A DNA stretch of 64,000 nt from JAJDYQ01 sp965214035 (GTDB taxonomy: Bacteria; Pseudomonadota; Gammaproteobacteria; JAJDYQ01). The DNA lies in contig OZ243932.1 of the NCBI GenBank assembly GCA_965214035.1, forward strand, positions 1,984,001 through 2,048,000, written 5' to 3'. The notes under the pieces are model-generated. The model saw nothing but the letters and a program-made list of their open reading frames with translations. It searched no databases and had not been told where the DNA came from. The position numbers were made by a program, and so were the translations under genes. Positions 9,101-16,356 of the stretch are shown piece by piece; positions within the stretch are counted from its first letter, which is position 1, and each line of letters opens with the position of its first letter.

Positions 9101-12100
9101 GTGCCGAAGACAGCCGTACCGCCGAAGGTCAGCGGCACGGTCAGTTGCTCGCCGGCCGTCAGGGCGCGACCCAGGGTGAGGGTGAGTTGTTTACTGCCGC
9201 CTTCGGCCACATCATCCGCTGTACCGACCAGCGTGACTGTGGTGGCATCGTCGTCATGCACTCCGACGGACGCCACGGAGGGATCGCCCACTTCATAGCC
9301 CGTACCATTACCTACGGTCACGGTGACCGTGCCATTGGGTTCATCCACGGTATCGCCCTGCGTCGCAATCAAATAGGTCACCGTGCGGGAGCCGCCATTC
9401 AGGGCAACCGTCGGTGCGCCGCTGGTGGTGATAAAACCGCTGCCGCCGCTGACATTGAGCATCAGGGTCAGGGCGTCGGTCGGCGGTGGTGTGGCCGTCA
9501 GGGTAAAGCTGGCACTGCCCATGCCTTCTGTGACCGTGGTACCGCCGGTGATGGTGATCATCGGCGTGACAATGGCATCGTTGACCTGCACACTGAAATG
9601 GTCGGGTGAATCCGGATCGGCACCGCCGCCCACATTGGTGTTCAGACTGCTGTGGTCAAAGCCATTGGTGACCGTGCCGTCCGGACCCAGGGCAATGATG
9701 AAGGTCTCGGAGCCGCTGCCCTCCATCGTATTGTCGCCGATGGCGGTCAGGGTCAGTTGGGCACTCTGTGCGCCAGCATTCTCAAAACTCAGTTGTGGGG
9801 TCATTGTGTCCTCATTGGACAGAACCACACCCGTGCCCGATTGTCGTGCCAGGCTCCAGTCGGCCGGCCCGACACCGATGCCGGTTATGCTCAGCGGCAC
9901 ATCAATGATCTCGCCATCCGTCAAGGCACGACCCAGGGCGACCGTGAACTCCACGGCTTCGCCTTCTTCAATCATATCCGCGCCCGTGTAGTTCAGGCTG
10001 ACGACAGTCGGGTCGTCGTCGGTAATGACTATCTGTGTGCGGGATGAGGTGCCCGGCTCGGCCACGGCCGATGAAGCCGGGTCCACGCTCAGCACCGCCA
10101 TAAAGTCCTCATTCACCTCATCAATTCCGTCCTCGGTGATCGGCACGTCAAATTCCACCGCAGAGACCCCGGCCGGGATGGTGATGGATGTGATGGCATC
10201 GCCCGTGTAATCCGTGCCGGCTATCGCTGTGCCGTCCGTGAAACGAATCGCCAGTGTCGCCGCCAGATCGCTGTCGCCGCTGGCGACCACACTCAGTGTG
10301 ACCGTACCGGCCGCCTCGCTGACCGTGTAGCGCTCCTGCTCGAAGGCCACCTGTAGCCGGTCGTCGTTGACAATGGTCATCACCGCCGTGTCGGGGTCGG
10401 CTGCCACATAGCCGCTGCCGTCTGTCAGGCTCAGGGTCAGCGTCTTGTCGGCCGCCACGGTGCTGTCGTCGGTCAGCGTCACGACAATATCGGCCTGCCG
10501 GTCGCCGGCCGGTACCACAACGGAACCGCTCAAGGCCGTGTAGTCCGTACCCACCACGGCCGTGCTGCTGCCGCCCACCTCCGTGTAACCCACCGTCAGA
10601 TCGGTGGCCCGTGTGGCACTGAGCATAATACGGAAGGTACCGGTACCCGCTCCCTCACCCACCGACACCGTGGCGGCCGCGAAAGACACCGTAATATCAT
10701 CGTCGTCCCGCACGGTCACGGAGACCGAATCGGCCGCGCGGTTATAGGTCGTGTCGGTGGAGGTGACCGCGTGGCTGATGGCAACCTGCCGCTGACCGCC
10801 ATCATTGGCTTCCTCGTCATCCTGACCGGTGACGATGAGGGTCTGTGCCTCGTTCCAGTCCGTGCTGGTAAAGGTCAGGGTGGTGCCGGTCATCGTCACG
10901 TCGTCGGTGCCAGGAGTAGCGGTGACGGTGACGCTGGCGGCTGGTCGCGAGGTCAGTGCCACGCTGTAGCTGTCGGTGCCGCCTTCATCCACGGTCAGGG
11001 TGGTCGGCTGTACGGCGATGCCGGCCTCGTCGTTGTCATTGACGGTGAGTTGTACCATGGCCGGGCTGCCGGCGGCATAGCCGGTCACGGAGGAAACATC
11101 AATGGTCAGCATACCATCCGCCCCATCCTGATCATTGTCGGTCACGCTGACCTCAAATTGCAGGGTCGGATCCAGGCTGGTGTCGATCTGAACCAGCGTC
11201 AACTCATAGCCGTCGCTGATCCTCAGCAAGGGACGGACATCGAGCAGCATAAAGCTCTCGCCGGTATCTGGCGATACGGTGATCTGTATGGTGCGGGTGC
11301 CGCCTTCGTCAATGTCGGTATGGTCGCCCACCACTTGTACGCTCAAGGCCGGATCGTCGTTGTCGGCGACGGTGAGCTGTACCGGGTCAATCTCACGGCC
11401 AATGGGATAATCGCCGCTGTCGCCCTGACTAATGGCGTGGGTGATGGTGCCAGGGCGTGTATCGCCGGCATTGTGCACCGCGTCATCCATGCCGGTCACG
11501 GTGACCGTCTGTGCCTGATTCCAGTTACTCTGGGCAAAGGTCAGCATGTCATTATTGACGGTGGCGACCGTGCCCGAATCAACCGTGATGATGACCTCGC
11601 CGGCCGGGGCCGAGGTCAGTACCACGGTATAGTTGTTGGTGCCGCCTTCATCCACGGCCAGGGTGGTCGGCTGTACGGTGATACCGGCCGTATCGTCTTC
11701 GGTGATGGTGACCGTGACTTCACCGGTGACGGTGGCATAGTCGCCACCGGTGGCGGTGTGCAACAGGGCGATCGGGGCATCCGATTGGGCGTCGTCGTCC
11801 GACCCGGCGGTGACCGTGATGGTCTGCGGCTGATTCCAGTTCTGGGTGGTGAAGTTGAGGGTATCACCGCTCAGGGTCAGATCGGTACCGGCCTGACCGC
11901 TGAGAGCAATAGCCACTGGCGCATTGGGCTGGGTGGCCAGAGACACGGTGTAGGTCGCCGTATCGCCCTCGTCAATGGTCAGGGTGGATGGATTCAGTAC
12001 CAGCGCCGGTTGTTCGATAATGTCAAAGGCAATCGTGCTGGTGCCGATCACACCCACACCGCCGTCCAGGCCAGCGGCATTGGACACGTTGCTCACAGCA

Positions 12101-14889
12101 ATGGTGATGTCTTCGCCGGAGTCGGAGACGCCATCCGCGGTGGTTGTCAGGATCAGCGTGGCGGTGGTGGCAGCAAACTCGGAGCTCGGGCCGCTAAATT
12201 GAATACTAATCCCCGGAAGATCCAGCCGACCGTAAGCCACGTTGGCCGCCGAGATGCCGGTCAGGGTGTAGTCCGTACCCAGTGTGGCGGTGCCGCCGAA
12301 CGTTAACCGCACGATCAGCGATTCGAGAAAACCTCTGCCACCCAGTGGACGGTTCAAGGTCAGGGTAATCTGTTTGCTGGCACCTTCATCGAGGTCGCCG
12401 GCCGGATTTTCGGCCAGGGTGACGGTGGTGGCATCGTCGTCGCGCACCCTGATGGTAGCCGTATCGGTGCCGGCGGTATAGCCGGTACCGTCATTGATTG
12501 TCACCGTGACCTCGCCGCTGGCTTCATCGACTTCATCGTCGGTGATCGGAATTGCGTAGTTGAGCTCGGTGGTGCCGGCCGGGAAGGTGACGTTCTGGTC
12601 GCCTTCTGCTGCAATAAAGTCACTGCCGGGTGCGTCCATGACGGTCAGGTTAATGTTCAGGTCCGTGGCCGGGGGTTTGTCCGCCGTCAGTGTGTAGGTG
12701 AGCGTGCCGGCTCCCTCGGTGGCCGGACTGCCGCCGGCAATGGAAATCATGGGCGGGTCATCGTCATTGCGGATGGTGTAGGTGACACTGCCGGCGGTGG
12801 GGGAGATTATGACATCGGCGGCAGTGTCGAGGTTGCCGCCGACTCGTTGCAGGCTGACGGTGACGGTTTCGTCTGCCTCGAACAGGCTGTCACCGTTGAC
12901 CCGGATTTTTCCGCTGAAGGATGCCAGATTACTGCTGATGTTGGTATCCCGAGCGCTATCGCAACCACCAGAACGAACAAAAGGAAGCACTGCGTCATTT
13001 AGGTTTGTGAACTGATAGTCTGCACTGCTACCACGCTCGGCGGTACCACCGTCCAGACAGATTCTAAACGGGAATCCCCTTGGCCTTGGCGGATTCACGG
13101 TAAAGGTCAGTGTGGCGGCATCGGTCAAGCCACCACTATTGCCTTCATCTCCTTCTGCCGGTTCAATGCTGACGGATACGACATGCGGCTCCTCATTGAT
13201 GATGGCGACCACGGCCGTATTGGTGGAGCCGATGGTGTAGCCGTCGCCGATGGCCAGTGCCACCGTGAGGGTGCCGTCATCGCCGACGGTGTTGTCATAG
13301 ACGGTGTCTATTACATACCTGGCGGAACCCACGCCGGCCGGCAGTATGAAGGGCCTGGGACCCTTGTCGCCGGACGCCACAAAGTTATCGTCGTCAGCCT
13401 CGCTGACCATCAGGTTGACCGTGGTGGGCAGTCCGGAAGGTGTATTGGCCGTGATGGTGAAGATGGCCGGCGAGCCTTCGGCGACCATGTCGGCGGCTGT
13501 GATGGTCAGCTCTGGCGGGGTGTCGTCATTTTGAATGGTGTAGGTGACACTGCCGGCCGTGGGGGAGATGATGACATCGTCGGGAGTGTCGAGGTTGCCG
13601 CCCAAACCACTGACTCGTTGCAGGCTGACGGTGACGGTTTCGTCGTCCTCGAACAGGTTGTCACCGTTGACCCGGATTTTTTGGCTGAAGGATGCCTCAT
13701 TATTGCTGAAGGCGGCTCCCACAGTGCTATCGCAACTACCAGCAACAGGAGCAATAGCAGGCACTGTGTTATTCAGGTTTGTGAACTGATAGTCTGCACT
13801 GCTACCACGCTCGGCGGTACCACCGTCCAGACAGATTCCAAACCTGAATCCCTCTGGCCTTGGCGGATTGACGGTAAAGGTCAGTATGGCGGCATCGGTC
13901 AAGCCACCACTATTGCCTTCATCTCCTTCTGCTTCTTCCGGTTCAATGCTGACGGACACGACATAGGGGTCGTCATTGGTGATGTTGACCACGGCCGTAT
14001 TGGTGGAGCCGACGGTGTAGCCGGTGCCGTCGTTGAGGGTGACGGTGACCGCACCGCTCAGTTCGGCCGTGCTGTCGTCGTCTGTGGCGACGGTATGAGT
14101 GGCCGAGAGTTGACCGGCCTGAATGGTGACCGTTTTGCTGCCTTCGTCACCGGCAGCGACAAAGTTCTGGCCATCGACTTCGTCATCAGAGACAGTTAAA
14201 TTAATGGTCAGGTCGTCTGCCGGAGGCGCGTTGGTCGTGATGGTAAAGCTGGCGGCGGTACCTTCGGCGACAGAGGCGGTGTCGGCAGCAATGGTGATTT
14301 GTAAGTCGTCATTGAGGATGCGGACCCACCAAAAAGGTCCATTACGGTTGGTTACGTCGGCCGGTGTAGTCGGATCGATGGTGGCTTCGTCGGCAGTGAG
14401 ACCATTAATCCAAATCAAGAAAACCTCTGTTGACTCGGTTGCGCTGTCTTCGGTCGTCATGAAGGTGACGGACTTGGTCATATCGCCGATGTTGAAAGTT
14501 ATATCCGTACTCGGATCAGACCAATCGGATGCGGACGCTTCAGAGGTATCAGTGGGACAATTTATTCTTCCGCTGTCGCATATAAAACTTAATGTGTTGA
14601 AGGTAAATGTGATTGTGCTGCTCGCCGCCTCGCTCAGGGTGAGCGTGATGGTGCCGGAATCGCCTTCGGTGACAGAGAAATCACCCTCGATCTTGAGCGT
14701 CGGCACGGTCTGCGCCACCGCTTGCGTCGCCAGCCCGAACAGCAGTGGCAGTCCGAGCAATGACACTACCGCCGCACGGCGCAGCCAGCCGGCGGTGCGG
14801 GCTGTCACAGAATGGAAACTGTCGGAAAAAGACCGGCGCGTCAGCTGGCCAGGAGGCTCAGAGGCAACTGCTCCGCGACAGGAATGCAC
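6127..14889 (-). CDS. Giant Calx-beta repeat autotransporter (candidate phase-variable surface protein)
   Basis: An uninterrupted 2920-residue frame from a GTG at 14889. Residues about 34-59 are a Sec-type signal (basic residues, then a Leu/Val-rich core, cleavage after AVA). The body is a long series of beta-sandwich repeats: Calx-beta-like units ending in NDD or DDD, and units carrying NWNQAQTVTVT-like segments. The last roughly 430 residues form a predicted outer-membrane barrel with blocks such as WGQAAYTKY, GEVTTAMLGID, LGLRYDGGDTSAGFGLELGG and LGWRLL, ending in a terminal aromatic (KLNW), as in autotransporter barrels. The protein would be exported and displayed on the cell surface, probably for adhesion or calcium-stabilised contact; function is inferred. 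The likely true start is the ATG at 14961-14963, which has GGAG 8 nt upstream but is out of frame because of the C19 run at 14926-14944 (see findings). An alternative internal GTG at codon 28 would give a standard signal peptide but has no visible ribosome binding site. Confidence 0.9.
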   Translation of the reverse strand: MHSCRGAVASEPPGQLTRRSFSDSFHSVTARTAGWLRRAAVVSLLGLPLLFGLATQAVAQTVPTLKIEGDFSVTEGDSGTITLTLSEAASSTITFTFNTLSFICDSGRINCPTDTSEASASDWSDPSTDITFNIGDMTKSVTFMTTEDSATESTEVFLIWINGLTADEATIDPTTPADVTNRNGPFWWVRILNDDLQITIAADTASVAEGTAASFTITTNAPPADDLTINLTVSDDEVDGQNFVAAGDEGSKTVTIQAGQLSATHTVATDDDSTAELSGAVTVTLNDGTGYTVGSTNTAVVNITNDDPYVVSVSIEPEEAEGDEGNSGGLTDAAILTFTVNPPRPEGFRFGICLDGGTAERGSSADYQFTNLNNTVPAIAPVAGSCDSTVGAAFSNNEASFSQKIRVNGDNLFEDDETVTVSLQRVSGLGGNLDTPDDVIISPTAGSVTYTIQNDDTPPELTITAADMVAEGSPAIFTITANTPSGLPTTVNLMVSEADDDNFVASGDKGPRPFILPAGVGSARYVIDTVYDNTVGDDGTLTVALAIGDGYTIGSTNTAVVAIINEEPHVVSVSIEPAEGDEGNSGGLTDAATLTFTVNPPRPRGFPFRICLDGGTAERGSSADYQFTNLNDAVLPFVRSGGCDSARDTNISSNLASFSGKIRVNGDSLFEADETVTVSLQRVGGNLDTAADVIISPTAGSVTYTIRNDDDPPMISIAGGSPATEGAGTLTYTLTADKPPATDLNINLTVMDAPGSDFIAAEGDQNVTFPAGTTELNYAIPITDDEVDEASGEVTVTINDGTGYTAGTDTATIRVRDDDATTVTLAENPAGDLDEGASKQITLTLNRPLGGRGFLESLIVRLTFGGTATLGTDYTLTGISAANVAYGRLDLPGISIQFSGPSSEFAATTATLILTTTADGVSDSGEDITIAVSNVSNAAGLDGGVGVIGTSTIAFDIIEQPALVLNPSTLTIDEGDTATYTVSLATQPNAPVAIALSGQAGTDLTLSGDTLNFTTQNWNQPQTITVTAGSDDDAQSDAPIALLHTATGGDYATVTGEVTVTITEDDTAGITVQPTTLAVDEGGTNNYTVVLTSAPAGEVIITVDSGTVATVNNDMLTFAQSNWNQAQTVTVTGMDDAVHNAGDTRPGTITHAISQGDSGDYPIGREIDPVQLTVADNDDPALSVQVVGDHTDIDEGGTRTIQITVSPDTGESFMLLDVRPLLRISDGYELTLVQIDTSLDPTLQFEVSVTDNDQDGADGMLTIDVSSVTGYAAGSPAMVQLTVNDNDEAGIAVQPTTLTVDEGGTDSYSVALTSRPAASVTVTATPGTDDVTMTGTTLTFTSTDWNEAQTLIVTGQDDEEANDGGQRQVAISHAVTSTDTTYNRAADSVSVTVRDDDDITVSFAAATVSVGEGAGTGTFRIMLSATRATDLTVGYTEVGGSSTAVVGTDYTALSGSVVVPAGDRQADIVVTLTDDSTVAADKTLTLSLTDGSGYVAADPDTAVMTIVNDDRLQVAFEQERYTVSEAAGTVTLSVVASGDSDLAATLAIRFTDGTAIAGTDYTGDAITSITIPAGVSAVEFDVPITEDGIDEVNEDFMAVLSVDPASSAVAEPGTSSRTQIVITDDDPTVVSLNYTGADMIEEGEAVEFTVALGRALTDGEIIDVPLSITGIGVGPADWSLARQSGTGVVLSNEDTMTPQLSFENAGAQSAQLTLTAIGDNTMEGSGSETFIIALGPDGTVTNGFDHSSLNTNVGGGADPDSPDHFSVQVNDAIVTPMITITGGTTVTEGMGSASFTLTATPPPTDALTLMLNVSGGSGFITTSGAPTVALNGGSRTVTYLIATQGDTVDEPNGTVTVTVGNGTGYEVGDPSVASVGVHDDDATTVTLVGTADDVAEGGSKQLTLTLGRALTAGEQLTVPLTFGGTAVFGTDYTLTGTAANGVDYSDLAGGSVTFSAGGEVATLTLMAQTDAMVETGGETVRIALGTLDSSSGTNLGGGASGTTNLDEFTIQEQPAIVLTPTRLTLIEGDSASYRVSLAVAPSADVMVTLTGTNAELEADDTTLTFTSQNWGNPQTVTLMAVTDSNTVTDQVTLTHTADAGYDSVTADLEVIITDSSPQLQFSSTEIELDEGGSTTYTLQLSAEPAGTVTVALSGYDGTALAPQPLELTFTQDNWNQAQTITLSAGTDSNSVNEAAVTLVHTADAGYGEEVTEDVTVTMTDTDAPRLIVGVNTLSVTEQGSATYTVTLATEPSADVTVMITGQSGDLRVDSGTELTFTQSNWNEGQVVTLSAIADDDSEDEALITLTHTASGGGYGTASAERLSVGILDSTRGLVLSESSLDMEENDTASYTVRLALRPMADVTVRVSSGDATRLRVTGGDSLLFTPTNWNQAQTVTVMARDDADSDANRMILTHTADAGYDPATLPVEIADDDESADMTAMQAAQQMWLPRFGLTAVEHMLGGLDYRFTASSQPGLSGNLNGLPRGQSFNAAHLLSSRGSPDASAMGIEQLGAGSSDRPRKLSRTLSLPKLLPSLLRGSHFTFTDQDGTSIWGQAAYTKYKDGEEAGTSIDGEVTTAMLGIDRDNGQTLVGLALAYSDSDGEWQGASDEGELSGMLVSMLPYLRYDLSERLQLWGAASYGRGDLKQTSTGMESKHNLVQLSATAGLRGTLLERPVEQGGLTLELISGLTLARIEADDSRVMAGTEADTQRFRMGLAWSWQLPEEDGVRLTPELELGLRYDGGDTSAGFGLELGGGLSWQTPAKGLTVDIRGRYLLEHEAAEREEWGLSGSLRYEAWPNSAYGPSFSLRHEYGNAPAASGLDRLLSDSLTDALEEDNSQTADVSSRWTLKGEWGFALTDDATGIPYASLSASDAKRDLTLGWRLLSNPAGLKSKLDIKAIRREQDDNNPRHSVGAQWKLNW
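12758..14050. repeat. Tandem duplication inside the giant gene (unit about 770 bp)
   Basis: Segments at about 12758-13280 and 13530-14050 are nearly identical on reading: the same stretches recur at 12840 and 13612 (GACTCGTTGCAGGCTGACGG), at about 13006 and 13785 (TGTGAACTGATAGTCTGCAC), and around 13130 and 13910. The offsets are 772-780 bp, so the unit is about 770 bp. Both copies encode a Calx-beta-type unit containing a cysteine pair (ICLDGGTAERG, later GGCDS or GSCDS). The copies differ by small indels, so this is a fairly recent internal duplication. Confidence 0.85.
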
Positions 14890-14925
14890 CGCAGAGCGGC
14901 CGGCATCAGATATACCCTCCCATTT

Positions 14926-14944
14926 GGGGGGGGGGGGGGGGGGG
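14926..14944. repeat. Homopolymer G19 (C19 on the coding strand) between RBS/ATG and the giant gene frame
   Basis: Nineteen G residues on the plus strand. On the minus strand the order is GGAG at 14972-14975, ATG at 14961-14963, the C19 run, then the giant frame. With 19 C residues the ATG frame stops after about 33 codons; with 20 (or 17) it is open into the giant frame, predicting a 2945-residue product. Long C/G runs of this kind are classic slipped-strand phase-variation sites. Confidence 0.9.
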
Positions 14945-14964
14945 TCAGCATGATGGTTTGCATA

Positions 14965-15123
14965 TCAATTTCTCCAGTAACCAGGTTGGTTGACAAGCGG
15001 CTTTGCGGCCCACTCTGTATGTTTGTATCGGTATGGCGACGATGGTTCGCCGTGCCGGCAGCACAGTAACTGCCAGCCTGCCGGCTCCGGTACCGCTGCA
15101 TCGTCCTTCGTTCTGTCATTCAT
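14965..15123 (-). CDS. Small ORF of 52 residues upstream of the giant gene
   Basis: Opens with an ATG at 15121-15123 preceded by AGGA at 6-nt spacing and runs to a TGA at 14965-14967, just 1 bp before the proposed ATG of the giant gene; the giant gene's GGAG lies inside its last codons. That arrangement would allow translational coupling. The product (starts MNDRTKDDAAVPEPAGWQLL) is polar, with two adjacent cysteines and a tryptophan-rich end, and has no motif I recognise. It lies 11 bp after the stop of the coiled-coil ORF. It could equally be an untranslated leader; support is the ribosome binding site and the spacing only. Confidence 0.4.
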   Translation of the reverse strand: MNDRTKDDAAVPEPAGWQLLCCRHGEPSSPYRYKHTEWAAKPLVNQPGYWRN

Positions 15124-15134
15124 GGTGCATCCTG

Positions 15135-15329
15135 TTATAAAAATTTGAGTATGGCCAGCGACAGCGCCGCCAGATTGATGCCAATCGATACGGTGATACG
15201 CCAGGTCAGCACCGCTTCCTGCTGCGCAATCCTGGCCTCCAGTTCGGCTGTACGCGTGTCTATTTTGGCATCCAGCCCGGCTATCTTTGTGTCCGTTTTG
15301 GCACCCAGTGTGATCAGATCCGCTCGCAA
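15135..15329 (-). CDS. Small coiled-coil membrane protein (64 residues), possibly truncated at the 5' end
   Basis: The product has a heptad-patterned segment (AKTDTKIAGLDAKIDTRTAE, then LEARIAQQEA) followed by one C-terminal hydrophobic helix (WRITVSIGINLAALSLAIL). This coiled-coil-plus-one-helix plan matches small bacterial DUF1640-like proteins of unknown function, which probably sit in the inner membrane with the coil in the cytoplasm. The only in-frame start in the open stretch is a TTG at 15329. An ATG at 15369 (MKSTDKVRPG) lies in another frame, so an old single-base indel near 15340 may have separated the gene from its start. It is first in a run of short ORFs leading to the giant autotransporter gene. 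Confidence 0.5.
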   Translation of the reverse strand: MRADLITLGAKTDTKIAGLDAKIDTRTAELEARIAQQEAVLTWRITVSIGINLAALSLAILKFL

Positions 15330-15475
15330 GCATGAGTCGGCCGGGGCGTACTTTGTCCGTGCTCTTCATCTCGTTTTCCTGCCCCTGAGTCCCCGAGGCG
15401 CGGGTGTTGCAAGCGGCAACCCTCTATATTGCAGGTAATTTCTCTGCATCTTCACGGCTATTTTATCAACCTGAT

Positions 15476-16108
15476 TCAGGTGTCGTCAAGTGTTTGTATC
15501 ACAGCGAATATAAATGGTTCTTTCGGTTCGGCACTGGTACTGCATTGAATGGGAGTTGTGTAGCAAAATACACGAAACCGCTTGACGACTGATTTCAAAG
15601 GATAAGGTTCCGGGCCTACTTCCTGCTCGTCTGACGGTTCCAATAAACCATGACGGCGCAGCAGATAGTCACGCAACTCTATGCCCAGTACATCATGGAT
15701 TACGGAAAAATCTTCCATCCCGTTCTGGAAAGCGCAGTCTCGAATTTTTTTATCCATATCCAGAGGCGAGGCGAAGTTCCTTGCGTATTCAAAGGCCATG
15801 CTTTGGATTTCAAAGGCATCCTTGTCTCTGGTTTTGGCAATCAGATCTTCGGCCCGGGCTTTTGCCCAGGTTTTGGCATCAAGGGTGGCCGATATTTTCT
15901 GGCCGAGTTCCGTCAGCTTGAGGGAACTCTCTGATACCATAGCGGCTGGCGGCAGCGGCAGCCGGCCAAAAATTTTCTTGATGTCCTCGCGGATTTTTTC
16001 TATATCCTCACGGACTTCCTTCATAAATTCACGGAAGTAATGCCAGCAGCGTCGTGATGACAATGCCCAATACCCAGTACCCAGTACCCAGTACCCAGTA
16101 TTCCACAC
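15476..16108 (-). CDS. Uncharacterised protein with heptanucleotide repeat at its 5' end
   Basis: Function not recognised. The open frame (210 residues from a GTG at 16108) starts inside five 7-bp repeats. The central part looks like a real soluble protein: a charged coil (MKEVREDIEKIREDIKKIF from an ATG at 16024), then a helical domain around LTELGQKISATLDAKTWAK and KIRDCAFQNGMEDF. A much better ribosome binding site (AGGAGGTG) serves an ATG at 16110-16112, but that frame reads a short hydrophobic peptide (MSVEYWVLGTGYWVLGIV) and stops at 27 codons. Removing one 7-bp unit would fuse that ATG to the long frame as a 209-residue membrane-anchored protein. The C-terminal 30 residues read through one arm of an inverted repeat and may not be conserved. 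Confidence 0.6.
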   Translation of the reverse strand: MWNTGYWVLGTGYWALSSRRCWHYFREFMKEVREDIEKIREDIKKIFGRLPLPPAAMVSESSLKLTELGQKISATLDAKTWAKARAEDLIAKTRDKDAFEIQSMAFEYARNFASPLDMDKKIRDCAFQNGMEDFSVIHDVLGIELRDYLLRRHGLLEPSDEQEVGPEPYPLKSVVKRFRVFCYTTPIQCSTSAEPKEPFIFAVIQTLDDT

Positions 16109-16191
16109 TCATTCTGATTTCACCTCCTGAATCACAGTATAGCAAAATTATCCATTAAACTGCTTTTATTGCATGGATTTTGCTACACAAC
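15555..16191. repeat. Pair of 15-bp inverted repeats flanking the heptarepeat gene
   Basis: GTTGTGTAGCAAAAT at 15555-15569 and its exact reverse complement at 16177-16191. The left arm lies in the last part of the 15476-16108 frame, the right arm upstream of its start. A partial extra copy (TAGCAAAATTA) is near 16140. The pair could be the ends of a small mobile or miniature element, or a dispersed repeat; no flanking target duplication was identified. Confidence 0.5.
16066..16100. repeat. Heptanucleotide tandem repeat, five units
   Basis: One variant unit CCCAATA (16066-16072) and four perfect units CCCAGTA (16073-16100). The unit length is not a multiple of three, and the array lies directly after an ATG (16112) that has a strong ribosome binding site, so each gain or loss of a unit changes the reading frame of the gene at 15476-16108. 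Confidence 0.95.
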
Positions 16192-16356
16192 CCTTTGTCG
16201 GCCCGCCTGTGGGGATGAGGGGCGGACTGCCGTTTATCCGGTCAGTATGACGGGTTTGCGGCATTATGCCGTGAAAATGGGGGCATTGGCCGCTAAAATC
16301 GGCTATCTGACCGGCTTTTTCGGGCTGGTGACGGGTTGCAGGGCCGGTGTGGCGAT

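Noticed and set aside
10771..12306. Long plus-strand open frame (511 codons) opposite the giant gene
   Set aside because: It is Gly/Asp/His-rich, repeats in step with the antisense Calx-beta repeats, and has no motif; it is a shadow of a repetitive GC-rich gene. The same holds for the plus-strand frames at 8986-9609 and 13183-14199.
14926..14944. Homopolymer frameshifts explained purely as sequencing error
   Set aside because: Not excluded, but rejected as the default: most G/C runs of 7-8 in clear genes here are in frame (for example 3562, 37922, 56216), and the placement of the C19 run just behind an RBS/ATG fits a biological switch. Raw reads would decide.
16066..16100. CRISPR-like repeat
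   Set aside because: The units are 7 bp without spacers; it is a simple tandem repeat. No CRISPR array or cas gene was seen in the window.
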